44,723 nucleotides of DNA from Sphingobacteriales bacterium (GTDB lineage: Bacteria; Bacteroidota; Bacteroidia; Chitinophagales; Chitinophagaceae), in assembly GCA_012270485.1 (NCBI GenBank), contig JAAXIF010000010.1:1-44723 (forward strand), written 5' to 3'. Below are positions 35,980 to 44,512 of this stretch, piece by piece. The notes below the pieces were generated by a model. That model did not search any database, was not told the DNA's origin, and saw only the letters and a program-made list of their open reading frames with translations. The position numbers and the translations under genes are program-made. The first letter of the stretch is position 1. Each line of letters starts with the position of its first letter.

Positions 35980-36633
35980 CTAACTTACAATCACCCCATC
36001 CTTCATATGCAAAGTCCGATCACTCAACGCCGCCAATTCTTCATTGTGTGTGACGATGAGGAAGGTTTGGTTGAAACGGTCTCTGAGTGTTCCGAATAGT
36101 TGGTGTAATTCTTTGGCATTGGCGCTGTCTAGATTGCCGGTGGGTTCATCTGCGAAAATGATATCGGGTTGATTGATCAATGCTCTTGCAACCGCTACTC
36201 TTTGTTGTTCTCCACCGGATAATTGATTGGGTTTATGTTCTGCACGATCAGCCAGTCCTAAAAGCGATAACAATTCCATTGCTCTGGTTGCTACTTGCTT
36301 TTTGGGGGTTCCCGCGATCCAGCCCGGGATACTGATATTTTCCAGTGCTGAAAATTCAGGTAATAAGTGATGAAACTGGAAGACAAATCCAATATGTTGG
36401 TTTCGAAAAGCAGCCAGTTTCTCACCTCGCAGCTCATCAACAGACTGATTATTTAACCAAATAGAGCCGGAATCGGGTCTGTCGAGTGTGCCTAGAATAT
36501 GCAGTAATGTACTTTTTCCGGCACCGGAGGAACCTACAATACTCACCATTTCGCCCTTGTTGACCTCAATATCTACGCCTTTCAAAACTTCTAGCTGACC
36601 GTATTTTCGGGTGATGTTGACTGCTTTTAGCAT
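35980..36633 (-). CDS. ABC transporter ATP-binding protein, LolD-like
   Basis: This 217-residue ATPase is short enough to be LolD, the motor that releases lipoproteins from the inner membrane with LolC/E. It has Walker [16 protein letters not shown] (about 34-48), [18 protein letters not shown], the signature [15 protein letters not shown], Walker [14 protein letters not shown] and [26 protein letters not shown] resembles LolD more than MacB. No LolC/E gene is adjacent, so the role is probable only. Its stop is two bases from the word array. Confidence 0.9.
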   Translation of the reverse strand: MLKAVNITRKYGQLEVLKGVDIEVNKGEMVSIVGSSGAGKSTLLHILGTLDRPDSGSIWLNNQSVDELRGEKLAAFRNQHIGFVFQFHHLLPEFSALENISIPGWIAGTPKKQVATRAMELLSLLGLADRAEHKPNQLSGGEQQRVAVARALINQPDIIFADEPTGNLDSANAKELHQLFGTLRDRFNQTFLIVTHNEELAALSDRTLHMKDGVIVS

Positions 36634-36724
36634 GAATTCTGCGCTGTTTTGCTTACAAACCTACGAACAGGGCTTCATATCAGCCTATTTTTAAACATTT
36701 CTTTACACACTGTGGACTGTCATA

Positions 36725-36755
36725 TTTGGTGGTTTCATATATACGGTTACATTTG
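36725..36755 (+). promoter_or_regulatory. promoter of the DUF2795 gene
   Basis: TTTG (36725-36728), 19 bases, TACATTTG (36748-36755): a full match to the Bacteroidetes housekeeping consensus and spacing. Transcription should start near 36761, 16 bases before the ATG. This is the cleanest promoter in the window. Confidence 0.8.
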
Positions 36756-36776
36756 CAAAAAATTAAAAGGTAAGTT

Positions 36777-36998
36777 ATGTTCTGGACATTAGAATTGGCA
36801 AGTTACCTGGAAGAAGCCCCTTGGCCTGCTACCAAAGATGAACTGATTGATTATTCTATCCGTAGTGGTGCACCTATTGAAGTGGTTGAGAATCTCCAGG
36901 AATTGGAAGATGAGGGAGAAGTGTACGAGAGCATAGAAGACATCTGGCCTGATTACCCTAGTCAGGAAGACTTCATGTTCAATGAAGATGAATACTGA
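36777..36998 (+). CDS. DUF2795 domain protein
   Basis: This 73-residue, strongly acidic protein opens FWTLELASYLEEAPWPATKDEL and contains YSIRSGAPIEVVENLQELEDE, the pattern of DUF2795 proteins found in many Bacteroidetes. The domain is a small helical fold of unknown function. The gene is a monocistronic unit with its own promoter and a strong terminator, which suggests high expression. Confidence 0.9.
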   Translation: MFWTLELASYLEEAPWPATKDELIDYSIRSGAPIEVVENLQELEDEGEVYESIEDIWPDYPSQEDFMFNEDEY

Positions 36999-37020
36999 TA
37001 TTTCGCTCTCTGTGATACAA

Positions 37021-37052
37021 AAAGCCGCCTTGTGTAGAGGCGGCTTTTTTTT
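37021..37052 (+). terminator. intrinsic terminator of the DUF2795 gene
   Basis: aaagccgcct (37021-37030) pairs perfectly with aggcggcttt (37038-37047) around a seven-base loop, followed by a T run to 37052. Confidence 0.95.
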
Positions 37053-37054
37053 GT

Positions 37055-37115
37055 CCATAGTCCATAGTCGATAGTCCATAGATATAAACTATGAACCATG
37101 GACCATGGACTATGG
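37055..37115. repeat. word palindrome overlapping the SemiSWEET stop
   Basis: The eight-base word TCCATAGT is repeated three to four times (37054-37081). A complementary set lies at 37089-37115; the 27-base arms match at 23 positions with a seven-base loop. The array begins right after a full terminator, so it is not needed for termination there. Its right arm contains the stop codon of the converging SemiSWEET gene (37110-37112). Confidence 0.68.
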
Positions 37116-37376
37116 TCTATCTTTCTTGAAAGTAAGCTTGAAATAAAGCAGTAACAAAGTCAAAGCTAGTACAACACAATTAGCTACGATCACCGGACCG
37201 CTTTCAATGGCGAATCCGTATACCAACCAAACAATGGTACTGGTAACTACGATCAGGATCATCCAAATACTCAAGTCACCTACGCTTTTCGATTGCCAGG
37301 ATTTGTATACCTGTGGTATAAAAGTGATAGAGGTTAGGAAGGAGCCGAGATAACCTACGATTTCGATCCAGTTCAT
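37110..37376 (-). CDS. SemiSWEET-type sugar transporter
   Basis: SemiSWEETs are small three-helix membrane proteins that dimerise to let sugars pass. From the ATG at 37376 the protein has 88 residues, the family size. It has three membrane segments (about 4-22, 38-57 and 62-80) and the PQ motif (P21, Q22) in FIPQVYKSWQSKSVGDLS. A longer in-frame version from 37433 would add 19 residues read out of a word hairpin, so I rejected it. It lies downstream of fabI on the same strand, separated by that hairpin. Confidence 0.92.
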   Translation of the reverse strand: MNWIEIVGYLGSFLTSITFIPQVYKSWQSKSVGDLSIWMILIVVTSTIVWLVYGFAIESGPVIVANCVVLALTLLLLYFKLTFKKDRP

Positions 37377-37392
37377 AAAATAGTATTTGAGA

Positions 37393-37447
37393 ATTTCTGA
37401 TGTTGGATGTCTGATTTGTTCTATATCAGACATCCGACATCAGAAAT
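37393..37447. repeat. 23-base word hairpin between fabI and the SemiSWEET gene
   Basis: Arms 37393-37415 and 37425-37447 are complementary at 22 of 23 positions with a nine-base loop. The words are ATCAGACATC and TCTGATGT. It starts ten bases after the fabI stop on the minus strand and has no T run. It could be a transcript-end or processing hairpin. Confidence 0.75.
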
Positions 37448-37456
37448 CAGACATAA

Positions 37457-38272
37457 TTATTCCACACCCAATTTCGTCATCACTTCCATACTTACTCCTG
37501 TGGTAGAGTAACCACCATCGTGGAAGAGATTTTGCATGGTGACCATGCGGGTGAGGTCTGAGAATAGGGTGATGCAATAGTTGGCACAATCTTCTGCACT
37601 GGCATTGCCCAATGGTGCAACGGCATTCGCGAAATCGAAGAAGTCGCCAAAGCCTTTGATACCGGTACCCGCCGTAGTTTTGGTAGGAGACTGTGATACG
37701 GTATTGATACGTATTTTTTTCTCCAGTCCATAATGATAGCCAAAGCTACGTGCGATGGATTCTAGCATGGCTTTGATATCAGCCATATCGGTATAGAAAG
37801 GGAAGGTTCTTTGGGCAGCCATATAGGTCAATGCAACCACACTTCCCCATTCATTGATAGCGTCTAATTTTCTGGCAACAGATAACATTTTGTGCAGCGA
37901 CATAGCCGATACATCAATCCCCTTCATGAAATAATCATAGTTTGATTCTGTATAAGGGATTTTTTTACGGATGTTGACACTCATACCAATCGAGTGCAAT
38001 ACAAAATCGATTTTACCACCCAGTACTTCCTGTGATTGTGTAAACAGCGTAGTGAGTTCTTCCACACTGGTAGCATCTGCCGGAATGATCTGTGAATTGG
38101 TTTTTTCAGCCAGTTTATTGATTTCACCCATACGCATGGCAATGGGTGCGTTTGTTAGTACGAATGTGGCGCCTTCTTCGTGTGCTTTCTCAGCTACTTT
38201 CCAGGCGATAGAATTTTCATCAAGAGCACCGGTAATGATACCGCGTTTTCCTTTGAGCAGGTTATAAGCCAT
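37457..38272 (-). CDS. fabI: enoyl-[acyl-carrier-protein] reductase (NADH) FabI
   Basis: FabI carries out the last reduction of each fatty-acid elongation cycle. From the ATG at 38272 the protein has 271 residues. It has the FabI version of the nucleotide motif (GIITGALDENSIAWKVA), SIGMS, and the catalytic pair Y160-x6-K167 with Y150 nearby (E. coli Y156, K163, Y146). The C-terminal substrate loop KTTAGTGIKGFGDFF follows. An in-frame ATG six codons upstream (38290) is possible but lacks family match. This is the target of triclosan-type inhibitors in other species. Confidence 0.96.
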   Translation of the reverse strand: MAYNLLKGKRGIITGALDENSIAWKVAEKAHEEGATFVLTNAPIAMRMGEINKLAEKTNSQIIPADATSVEELTTLFTQSQEVLGGKIDFVLHSIGMSVNIRKKIPYTESNYDYFMKGIDVSAMSLHKMLSVARKLDAINEWGSVVALTYMAAQRTFPFYTDMADIKAMLESIARSFGYHYGLEKKIRINTVSQSPTKTTAGTGIKGFGDFFDFANAVAPLGNASAEDCANYCITLFSDLTRMVTMQNLFHDGGYSTTGVSMEVMTKLGVE

Positions 38273-38328
38273 AATCTTTGTTTTAGTCAATGTTTGAGGG
38301 GTAAATGTATAGAATATCAGCTAAATCT

Positions 38329-40005
38329 CTAATTCATGACCATTTCTCTGGCATTTTCCAGTGCAGCAGCCGTTGGTTTTTCTCCACTCAACATTCTGGC
38401 AATGGCAGTAATGCGTTCATCTTGATTCAGCATTCTGATATTTGTTTTGACAGCATCGTTCACGATCTCTTTGTACACAAAGAAATGCGCATCTGCCTTG
38501 CCCGCAATTTGTGGCTGATGCGTGATGCAGATGATTTGTCTGCCCGATGCCATTTCCTTCATGATCAATCCAACCTGTTTGGCAGCTTCGCCGGAAATAC
38601 CGGTATCGATCTCATCAAAGATCATGGTAGGCAGGTTGATGGACTTCGCAACAAGAGATTTGATACACAACATCAATCTACTCAGTTCCCCACCACTGGC
38701 TACTTTTCGAATCGGCTCAAAACGGTTGCTTTGATTGGTTTGTCCGGCAGGCACATTGGCATCAAAGAGAAACTCAATATTGTCTTTTCCGTAGGGTTGT
38801 AATGCGATGGGCGTTACCGCCACTTTTATTTGTGCATTGGGCATCCCCACTTGTCGCAACAACTGATTCACATTCTTTTCCAGTGGTGGGATTTGTTGGG
38901 TTCTTGCTGCCGATAATTTTGTGGCAATGGCATCTGCTTTGTCGTGTAATAGCTCCGTCTCTTTTTCCAGCTGCTGAATGGTTTCGTCGATATTTAGAAC
39001 AGCTTGTAATTTTTCTGCAAGTGAAGCTTGTAATTGAAGCAGATCAGTGGTTGTTTGCAAACCATGTTTCTTGAGCAATTTATAACCATCCGCCAATCTT
39101 TGATTGATCCATTCAATTCGTTGCTGATCAAATACAACAGAATCATTGATATGATCGGTTTCTGATGCAATATCCTGTAGTTCTACTTGTGCGCTTTGTA
39201 ATCTTTCAATCAAGACTTGTAGGTCTTTATGCATGCTTGCAAATGGCTGCAACTGCTGAATCATTTGCTTCAGAAGGGTAACCACCGGTTGATCACTTTC
39301 ACGTAAATCAAAATAGACTTTCGTGAGTGCAGCTTTAATGCCTTCGGAACTGTTGAGCACTTTCAGTTCCTGATCCAGTTCTTCGAGTTCATTTTCTTTG
39401 AGTGACAGTTCATTCAGTTCATCAAAAAGAAATTGATGGTAATCTGCTTCTTTGTTAAAAGCAGATTTCTGTTCTTTCAATTCCTCTAATTTTTTGACAC
39501 TCGACTGCCAATTGCGGAAGATGTGTTGGTATTCCTGTAACATTGATTGATTGGCTGCCAATGCATCCAACACTTCACGTTGAAAATCGCTATCTCCTAA
39601 CTCCAGTGTATCAAATTGCTGATGCAGGTCAACCAATAAAGAAGCGAGTTGTCTAAGTTGCTGCAAGGAAGCAGGTGTATCATTAATAAAGGCCCTGGAT
39701 TTTCCATTACTACCGATCTCTCTTCTCAATACCAATTCACTCTCAATATCCAATTCATTGGATTCCAGAAACTGAATGACTTCAGGTTTATCATCCACCG
39801 AAAAAACGCCTTCAATAAAACATTTTTTATTCGTGTTCACCAGCACTGAACTATCTGCACGCTCACCCAATATCAAACTCAAAGCCCCCATCAAAATACT
39901 TTTACCCGCACCTGTTTCCCCTGTAATAATATTCAACTGCCGAGAAAAATCAATTTCGATCTCCTCAATAATCGCATAGTTCTGTATCGTGAGTTTGTTC
40001 AACAT
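38329..40005 (-). CDS. recN: DNA repair protein RecN
   Basis: RecN is an SMC-like ATPase that acts at DNA double-strand breaks. The 558-residue protein has Walker A GETGAGKS at 29-36, a long coiled coil (about 155-370), and the C-terminal half with the signature VASGGELSRLMLCIK, Walker B PTMIFDEIDTGISG and ICITHQPQIA. Length and order match the family. I see no LexA-type operator in the 116 bases before it; that space holds repeat words. Confidence 0.96.
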   Translation of the reverse strand: MLNKLTIQNYAIIEEIEIDFSRQLNIITGETGAGKSILMGALSLILGERADSSVLVNTNKKCFIEGVFSVDDKPEVIQFLESNELDIESELVLRREIGSNGKSRAFINDTPASLQQLRQLASLLVDLHQQFDTLELGDSDFQREVLDALAANQSMLQEYQHIFRNWQSSVKKLEELKEQKSAFNKEADYHQFLFDELNELSLKENELEELDQELKVLNSSEGIKAALTKVYFDLRESDQPVVTLLKQMIQQLQPFASMHKDLQVLIERLQSAQVELQDIASETDHINDSVVFDQQRIEWINQRLADGYKLLKKHGLQTTTDLLQLQASLAEKLQAVLNIDETIQQLEKETELLHDKADAIATKLSAARTQQIPPLEKNVNQLLRQVGMPNAQIKVAVTPIALQPYGKDNIEFLFDANVPAGQTNQSNRFEPIRKVASGGELSRLMLCIKSLVAKSINLPTMIFDEIDTGISGEAAKQVGLIMKEMASGRQIICITHQPQIAGKADAHFFVYKEIVNDAVKTNIRMLNQDERITAIARMLSGEKPTAAALENAREMVMN

Positions 40006-40029
40006 AAAATCTAATTTAGGATGTCAGAT

Positions 40030-40088
40030 CGCAGATCTCAGATTTGATAAACGTCATCATTCAACCCAGCACCTAGCACCTAGTACCC
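40030..40088. repeat. intergenic words before recN, sharing a 20-mer with the atpD region
   Basis: Words of the type CAGATCTCAG occur at 40025-40045. The sequence agcacctagcacctagtacc at 40068-40087 is identical over 20 bases to 153-172, 40 kb away. It lies between the recN start and the stop of the TPR gene on the minus strand. Confidence 0.6.
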
Positions 40089-40121
40089 GATCACCCAACC
40101 TTCTGCAATTTATACAATCCC

Positions 40122-41609
40122 TCATTCCCCTTTACATCTCATTATCCCCGATTTCGCGCGTTGGTCCAGTGAGTTTTTGTATTCATGATCGCCCATGTCC
40201 AAACAACGTTGATAATACTGAATGGCAAGGGCTTTTTGTCCGCGGGCTTCGTATATCTGTCCAATTTGAACCGCCGCTCGTGCAGCATAATATTCTTTTC
40301 TGAATTCGCCTAGTCTGATAGCAGCTAAATAAGCGTTGATGGCTTCCTCTTCTCTGCCCAGGTCATCAAAAATTCTGGCAGCACGGTATACATATTCTAG
40401 TCGGTCTTCTTCTTTGGGAAAATCATTTTCCGTTTTTCCATGTAACTGTGCCAATGCTTCTTTATGATAGCCACCATCACTTAAGAACCTGGCTTTTAAG
40501 AGTAATAAGTTAGGCCAATAATTGGCTTTTGCATCTCTCAAAGCTTTTTTATCGGCATCTGAATCCGTAGCACCTTTGGTCAATACCATTTGTCGAGCTT
40601 TTTCTGCAGCGGCCGTATTGCCCATCATGTAATGACAGAGTCTTATTTTATCATACACATCTTTCACATAAAAATTGCCTTTGAATTTTTGTAGGAAACG
40701 TTCAAAATAAGGAATGGCTTCTTCGGGTTTTAGCTGATACATTTTCACAAAACCCATTTCAAAATCCCAGATCGGTATATCCAAATACTCATTAGATAGA
40801 TTTCTATTCTGAACGATCTGCTGGGTATATTGGGCTTGTTTGTTATTGAGGGTGAGATTGGCAGCCATCCATCCATGTAAATGATTGTTGACCAGATCCA
40901 ATTTCTTTTGTTGAATAAAAGTAATCGCTTCATCTTTTTTGTTATCCATATAGAACAATAGATACGGATAGATGAATTGTGCTTCATGAGCATAGATTTT
41001 TGCGTATACATCATTACTGTTCACAAAAGCTTGTACCGTTTTCAAACCATCCGTAACAGAGCCACGCATACCCAAAATATTGGTCAACCATTTGTATCCT
41101 TTGGGAACAGTGCCAATCATGGTTTGAATAGTGCCATAATACAAATCATCAGCTGTAAAAGAGGGGAATGATTTTTTATTGTCTTTTAAAAGCATCCATG
41201 CTCTGCGAATATCCCATCCGGCTTCCCAGGTTTTACCAAACTTAATGGCAGATGCCGCTTTATGGAGTCGTAAAGTACTAAGTGCAAATCGATAGAATGG
41301 GGAAGAGTTGGGTCCTTGTTCCAGTATGCTGATGCGTTCTGAAAATCGAGGATACAAGATTTTGTATTCCGCCGGATTTTCATTCAAGAATAAAGTCAGG
41401 AAGTCGATATAACTCTCCAACATGACCGGTATCAGGTTATTGGGATTTTGTTGTTTGGCTTTTTCAATCCATGATTCGCCCTTCACCAATTTCAATTTGG
41501 TGATTTCCTGATAGGCTTGTTGACAGGTAGCATTGAAATCATACACTTTCTGCGCATGTACAGAAGTTATGAAGAGCAAAGAGAGGAGAAAAGATAGACG
41601 GATTTTCAT
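40122..41609 (-). CDS. secreted TPR-repeat protein
   Basis: This 495-residue protein starts with a signal peptide (MKIRLSFLLSLLFITSVHAQ, cut near residue 20), so it should be periplasmic. The rest is mostly helical with tetratricopeptide-like repeats; the clearest are at about 265-300 (PEEAIPYFERFLQKFKGNFY), 390-430 and 425-490 (GREEEAINAYLAAIRLG; GQKALAIQYYQRCLDMG). TPR proteins bind other proteins; the partner is unknown. It reads toward recN on the same strand. It follows the terminator of the zinc-ribbon gene, so it probably has its own promoter, not identified. Confidence 0.85.
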   Translation of the reverse strand: MKIRLSFLLSLLFITSVHAQKVYDFNATCQQAYQEITKLKLVKGESWIEKAKQQNPNNLIPVMLESYIDFLTLFLNENPAEYKILYPRFSERISILEQGPNSSPFYRFALSTLRLHKAASAIKFGKTWEAGWDIRRAWMLLKDNKKSFPSFTADDLYYGTIQTMIGTVPKGYKWLTNILGMRGSVTDGLKTVQAFVNSNDVYAKIYAHEAQFIYPYLLFYMDNKKDEAITFIQQKKLDLVNNHLHGWMAANLTLNNKQAQYTQQIVQNRNLSNEYLDIPIWDFEMGFVKMYQLKPEEAIPYFERFLQKFKGNFYVKDVYDKIRLCHYMMGNTAAAEKARQMVLTKGATDSDADKKALRDAKANYWPNLLLLKARFLSDGGYHKEALAQLHGKTENDFPKEEDRLEYVYRAARIFDDLGREEEAINAYLAAIRLGEFRKEYYAARAAVQIGQIYEARGQKALAIQYYQRCLDMGDHEYKNSLDQRAKSGIMRCKGE

Positions 41610-41624
41610 GCAGCCCGAAAATAA

Positions 41625-41652
41625 GAAAGGACAGCCAAATAGCTGTCCTTTC
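41625..41652 (-). terminator. terminator of the NIF3-zinc ribbon operon, minus strand
   Basis: An 11-base perfect stem (41625-41635 and 41642-41652) with a six-base loop is followed on the minus strand by TTATTTT. It lies about 20 bases after the stop of the zinc-ribbon gene. Confidence 0.75.
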
Positions 41653-41670
41653 CAAGTATTTAAAGTGATC

Positions 41671-42426
41671 TTACTTTACATCTACGCTGTCGTTCAAATC
41701 AGCATCTACCAGAATACGACCACAGTTTTCACAAACGATGATCTTCTTGTGTAAACGGATCTCACTCTGACGCTGAGGAGGAATAGAGTTGAAGCAACCA
41801 CCACAAGCATCACGCTCTACCGGCACAACAGACAAACCATTGCGGTAGCTCTTACGGATACGATCGTAGCTGTACAATAAACGCTCGTCGATATGACTGC
41901 GTGCTTCAGCACTTTGTTTATTGAAATGAGTTTCTTCTTTCTCAGTATCAGCGATGATCTTTTCCAGTTCGCCTTTTTTATGGTTCAATACACCATCTTT
42001 CACAGCGATCTGCTTTTTAGCCGCTTCCAAAGCTTTTACTTTATCAGCCAGCTCTTCATTCGCATCACGGATATGCTTTTCACACAATTTGATCTCCAGC
42101 TGTTGCATTTCGATCTCTTTGTTGATGGCTTCAAATTCACGGTTGTTCTTTACATTCTCGCTCTGCTTCTCATATTTAGCGATCAATGCTTCACTTTCTT
42201 TCATCGCAGCTTTCTTGCTTTCAATGAATTCAGTGATACCATTCAGTTCTTCTTCAATACGAGTTTGACGGCTCTGTAAACCCTGGATCTCATCTTCAAG
42301 GTCACTCACTTCCATGGGAAGTTCACCCTTCAAGATCTGGATCTCATCCAGTTTGCTATCGATCTTCTGCAATTTCAGCAGATTCACCAGTTTTTCTTCA
42401 ACCGAAAAGTCTTTAACGGAAGCCAT
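41671..42426 (-). CDS. coiled-coil protein with C4 zinc ribbon
   Basis: This 251-residue protein has a long coiled coil (about 10-190) and a C-terminal zinc ribbon with cysteines C208, C211, C232 and C235 (CGGC and CENC). The layout matches the C4-type zinc-ribbon family that includes chlamydial CT398/CdsZ, whose cellular role is unsettled; binding of RNA, a secretion component or sigma-54 has been proposed for relatives. It lies 27 bases after the NIF3 gene on the same strand, a pairing often seen in Bacteroidetes, which suggests a shared process. Confidence 0.9.
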   Translation of the reverse strand: MASVKDFSVEEKLVNLLKLQKIDSKLDEIQILKGELPMEVSDLEDEIQGLQSRQTRIEEELNGITEFIESKKAAMKESEALIAKYEKQSENVKNNREFEAINKEIEMQQLEIKLCEKHIRDANEELADKVKALEAAKKQIAVKDGVLNHKKGELEKIIADTEKEETHFNKQSAEARSHIDERLLYSYDRIRKSYRNGLSVVPVERDACGGCFNSIPPQRQSEIRLHKKIIVCENCGRILVDADLNDSVDVK

Positions 42427-42453
42427 ATTGTATGTGTGATTTATTGTTGATTG

Positions 42454-43557
42454 TTATTCCCCCGTGAAGTAGTTCACCGGATTGGTTTTTACTTCAGATT
42501 TGAGGACGGCAAAGGTAGGGAATTTAGCCTGTAAAACATCAATCAGTAGGTCGGTAGTGAACTGCTCACTTTCCCAATGACCGATATCGGCAATCACCAT
42601 ACGGTCATTGGCATCAAAGAATTCATGGTACTTGAAATCAGCTGAAACATAGATATCGGCTCCTTTGGACAGTGCTTTCCCCGTTAAAAAGCTCCCGGCC
42701 CCCCCACAAATCGCCACTTTTTGGATGTTTTTGCCCAAAAATGGCGTGTGTTTCACCATCGAAAGCCCAAAACTGGTCATCAACATCCGTAAAAACCGGG
42801 TTTCTTCCATGGGTTCGGGTAATGTTCCGATCAAACCACTTCCAATATTCTGATAATCATTGCCTAAGCTCACTAGATCATAAGCTACTTCCTCATAGGG
42901 GTGGGCTTGGAACAAGGCAGATAGGATTTCTTGCTGTTTCCAAACCGGGAAAACAACTTCTACCCGAATTTCCTTCTCTGAATGCGTAGTACCGATCTCT
43001 CCCACAAAAGGATCAGTGCCCTCACCGGCCTGAAAAGTTCCGGTACCCTCTACATTAAAACTACAATGGCTGTATTTACCAATCTCTCCGGCTCCGGCGG
43101 TAAAAAGAGCGATTCTTAAGGCCTCTGCATGCTCCACCGGTACAAATGTGTGGAGCTTCATCAATTGTCCGGGTTTGGGTGATAATATCTTTCGGTTGAT
43201 CAATCCCAGTTTATCGGCGATTTTATTGTTGACACCCCATGAAACATTATCGAGATTGGTATGAATGGCATAAATGGCGATATCGTTTTTGATGGCGCTG
43301 ATCACTGCTTTCTCCACATAATTTTTGCCGTTCAATTTTTTCAATCCACTGAAAACGATCGGGTGATGTGCTACCACCAGATTACAGCCTTTTTGTTTTG
43401 CTTCTAGAATCACTGCTTCCGTAGCATCTAAAGTGCAGAGTACTCCAGTACATTCCCAAGAGGCAGATCCGGTGATCAGACCGGCATTATCATAACTCTC
43501 TTGTAGTGATGGTGGGGCCAATTGCTCCAGCACCTGTATCATGGCATTGATCTTCAT
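42454..43557 (-). CDS. NIF3/YbgI family metal-binding protein
   Basis: This 367-residue protein is the long form of the NIF3 family, often annotated GTP cyclohydrolase 1 type 2-like, with a toroidal dinuclear-metal site. Metal ligands are visible in AHHPIVFSGLK and AIHTNLDN near the N-terminus and GHWESEQF near the C-terminus. The insert at about 135-235 is the CutA1-like domain of the long form. The true substrate is not known. It is the first gene of an operon with the zinc-ribbon protein and is divergent from the aminotransferase gene, with 48 bases between the starts. Confidence 0.93.
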   Translation of the reverse strand: MKINAMIQVLEQLAPPSLQESYDNAGLITGSASWECTGVLCTLDATEAVILEAKQKGCNLVVAHHPIVFSGLKKLNGKNYVEKAVISAIKNDIAIYAIHTNLDNVSWGVNNKIADKLGLINRKILSPKPGQLMKLHTFVPVEHAEALRIALFTAGAGEIGKYSHCSFNVEGTGTFQAGEGTDPFVGEIGTTHSEKEIRVEVVFPVWKQQEILSALFQAHPYEEVAYDLVSLGNDYQNIGSGLIGTLPEPMEETRFLRMLMTSFGLSMVKHTPFLGKNIQKVAICGGAGSFLTGKALSKGADIYVSADFKYHEFFDANDRMVIADIGHWESEQFTTDLLIDVLQAKFPTFAVLKSEVKTNPVNYFTGE

Positions 43558-43605
43558 ATTTGTTGATTCGAATCAGCAAGTTACCTTCATTCTATAATTG
43601 ATGGT

Positions 43606-44469
43606 ATGCGTGAAGGCGATTTTCTTTTTTATGATGGACAAATACTCCGTTCAGACAAACTGCTGATCTCTCCCAATAACCGGTCTTATCGTTATGGTGA
43701 TGGTTGTTTTGAGACCATCAAAGTATTGAATGGAAAGATCATGTTGGCAGACTACCATTTTGAACGATTGTTCAGCTCTTTAGAAACACTGCGCTTTAAA
43801 AAGCCGGGTTATCAAAGTGCCGGTTGGTTAGAAAAACAAATCCTATCCGTTGTAGAAAAAAACGGACATACCAAAAGAGCACGTGTAAGGGTGACAGTGA
43901 CGCGAGGTGATGGCGGTATTTATGATGAACAAAATCATTATCCCTATTTTTTGATCCAAAGCTGGCCTTTACAACCAGCCACACAGGAACTGAATGAAAA
44001 TGGATTGGTGATTGATATCTATAAAGACGCCAGAAAAACAGCCGATCTTTTTTCATCCATCAAAAGCAATAATTATCTGCCTTATTTGATGGGTGCACTC
44101 TGGGCAAAAGAACATCACTTAAATGATGCGATACTGCTGAATCCCGATAATCGAGTAGCAGATGCCACCATCGCCAATGTATTCATTGTGAAAGATGGAA
44201 GTATCAAAACCCCTGCACTAACAGAAGGTCCCGTAAACGGTGTGATGCGCAGACATCTATTACACTTGCTTCGAAAAGAAAATATACCGGTAGAAGAAGG
44301 CACAATCACCGTAGATGAATTACTCGAAGCCTCCGAACTATTCCTCACCAACGCCATCCACGGCATCAAATGGGTGAAGCAATTAGGCAACAGTCATTAC
44401 ACCAACACAACAGCGATTCGTCTATATAAAATGATGAAATCAGATTTGAAATCAAATAATGAATTTTAG
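43606..44469 (+). CDS. class IV aminotransferase, possibly aminodeoxychorismate lyase
   Basis: This 287-residue PLP enzyme of fold type IV has YRYGDGCFETIKVLNGKI near 28-45, the likely PLP lysine K153 in SSIKSNNYLPYLMG, and the phosphate-binding stretch DATIANVFIV (186-195). Class IV covers branched-chain and D-amino-acid aminotransferases and the folate enzyme PabC. Length and the N-terminal motif favour a PabC-like or general class IV enzyme, but substrate cannot be fixed from sequence. In many relatives the residue at D186 is glutamate. The gene stands alone; the structured element begins 43 bases after its stop. Confidence 0.87.
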   Translation: MREGDFLFYDGQILRSDKLLISPNNRSYRYGDGCFETIKVLNGKIMLADYHFERLFSSLETLRFKKPGYQSAGWLEKQILSVVEKNGHTKRARVRVTVTRGDGGIYDEQNHYPYFLIQSWPLQPATQELNENGLVIDIYKDARKTADLFSSIKSNNYLPYLMGALWAKEHHLNDAILLNPDNRVADATIANVFIVKDGSIKTPALTEGPVNGVMRRHLLHLLRKENIPVEEGTITVDELLEASELFLTNAIHGIKWVKQLGNSHYTNTTAIRLYKMMKSDLKSNNEF

Positions 44470-44512
44470 GGTGTAGCACAAATGAGGGTATAGTGTATTT
44501 CACCCCTAACCA

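Noticed and set aside
37377..37433. Longer SemiSWEET reading frame
   Set aside because: The extra 19 residues are encoded by a near-perfect hairpin array, and the family length fits the ATG at 37376.
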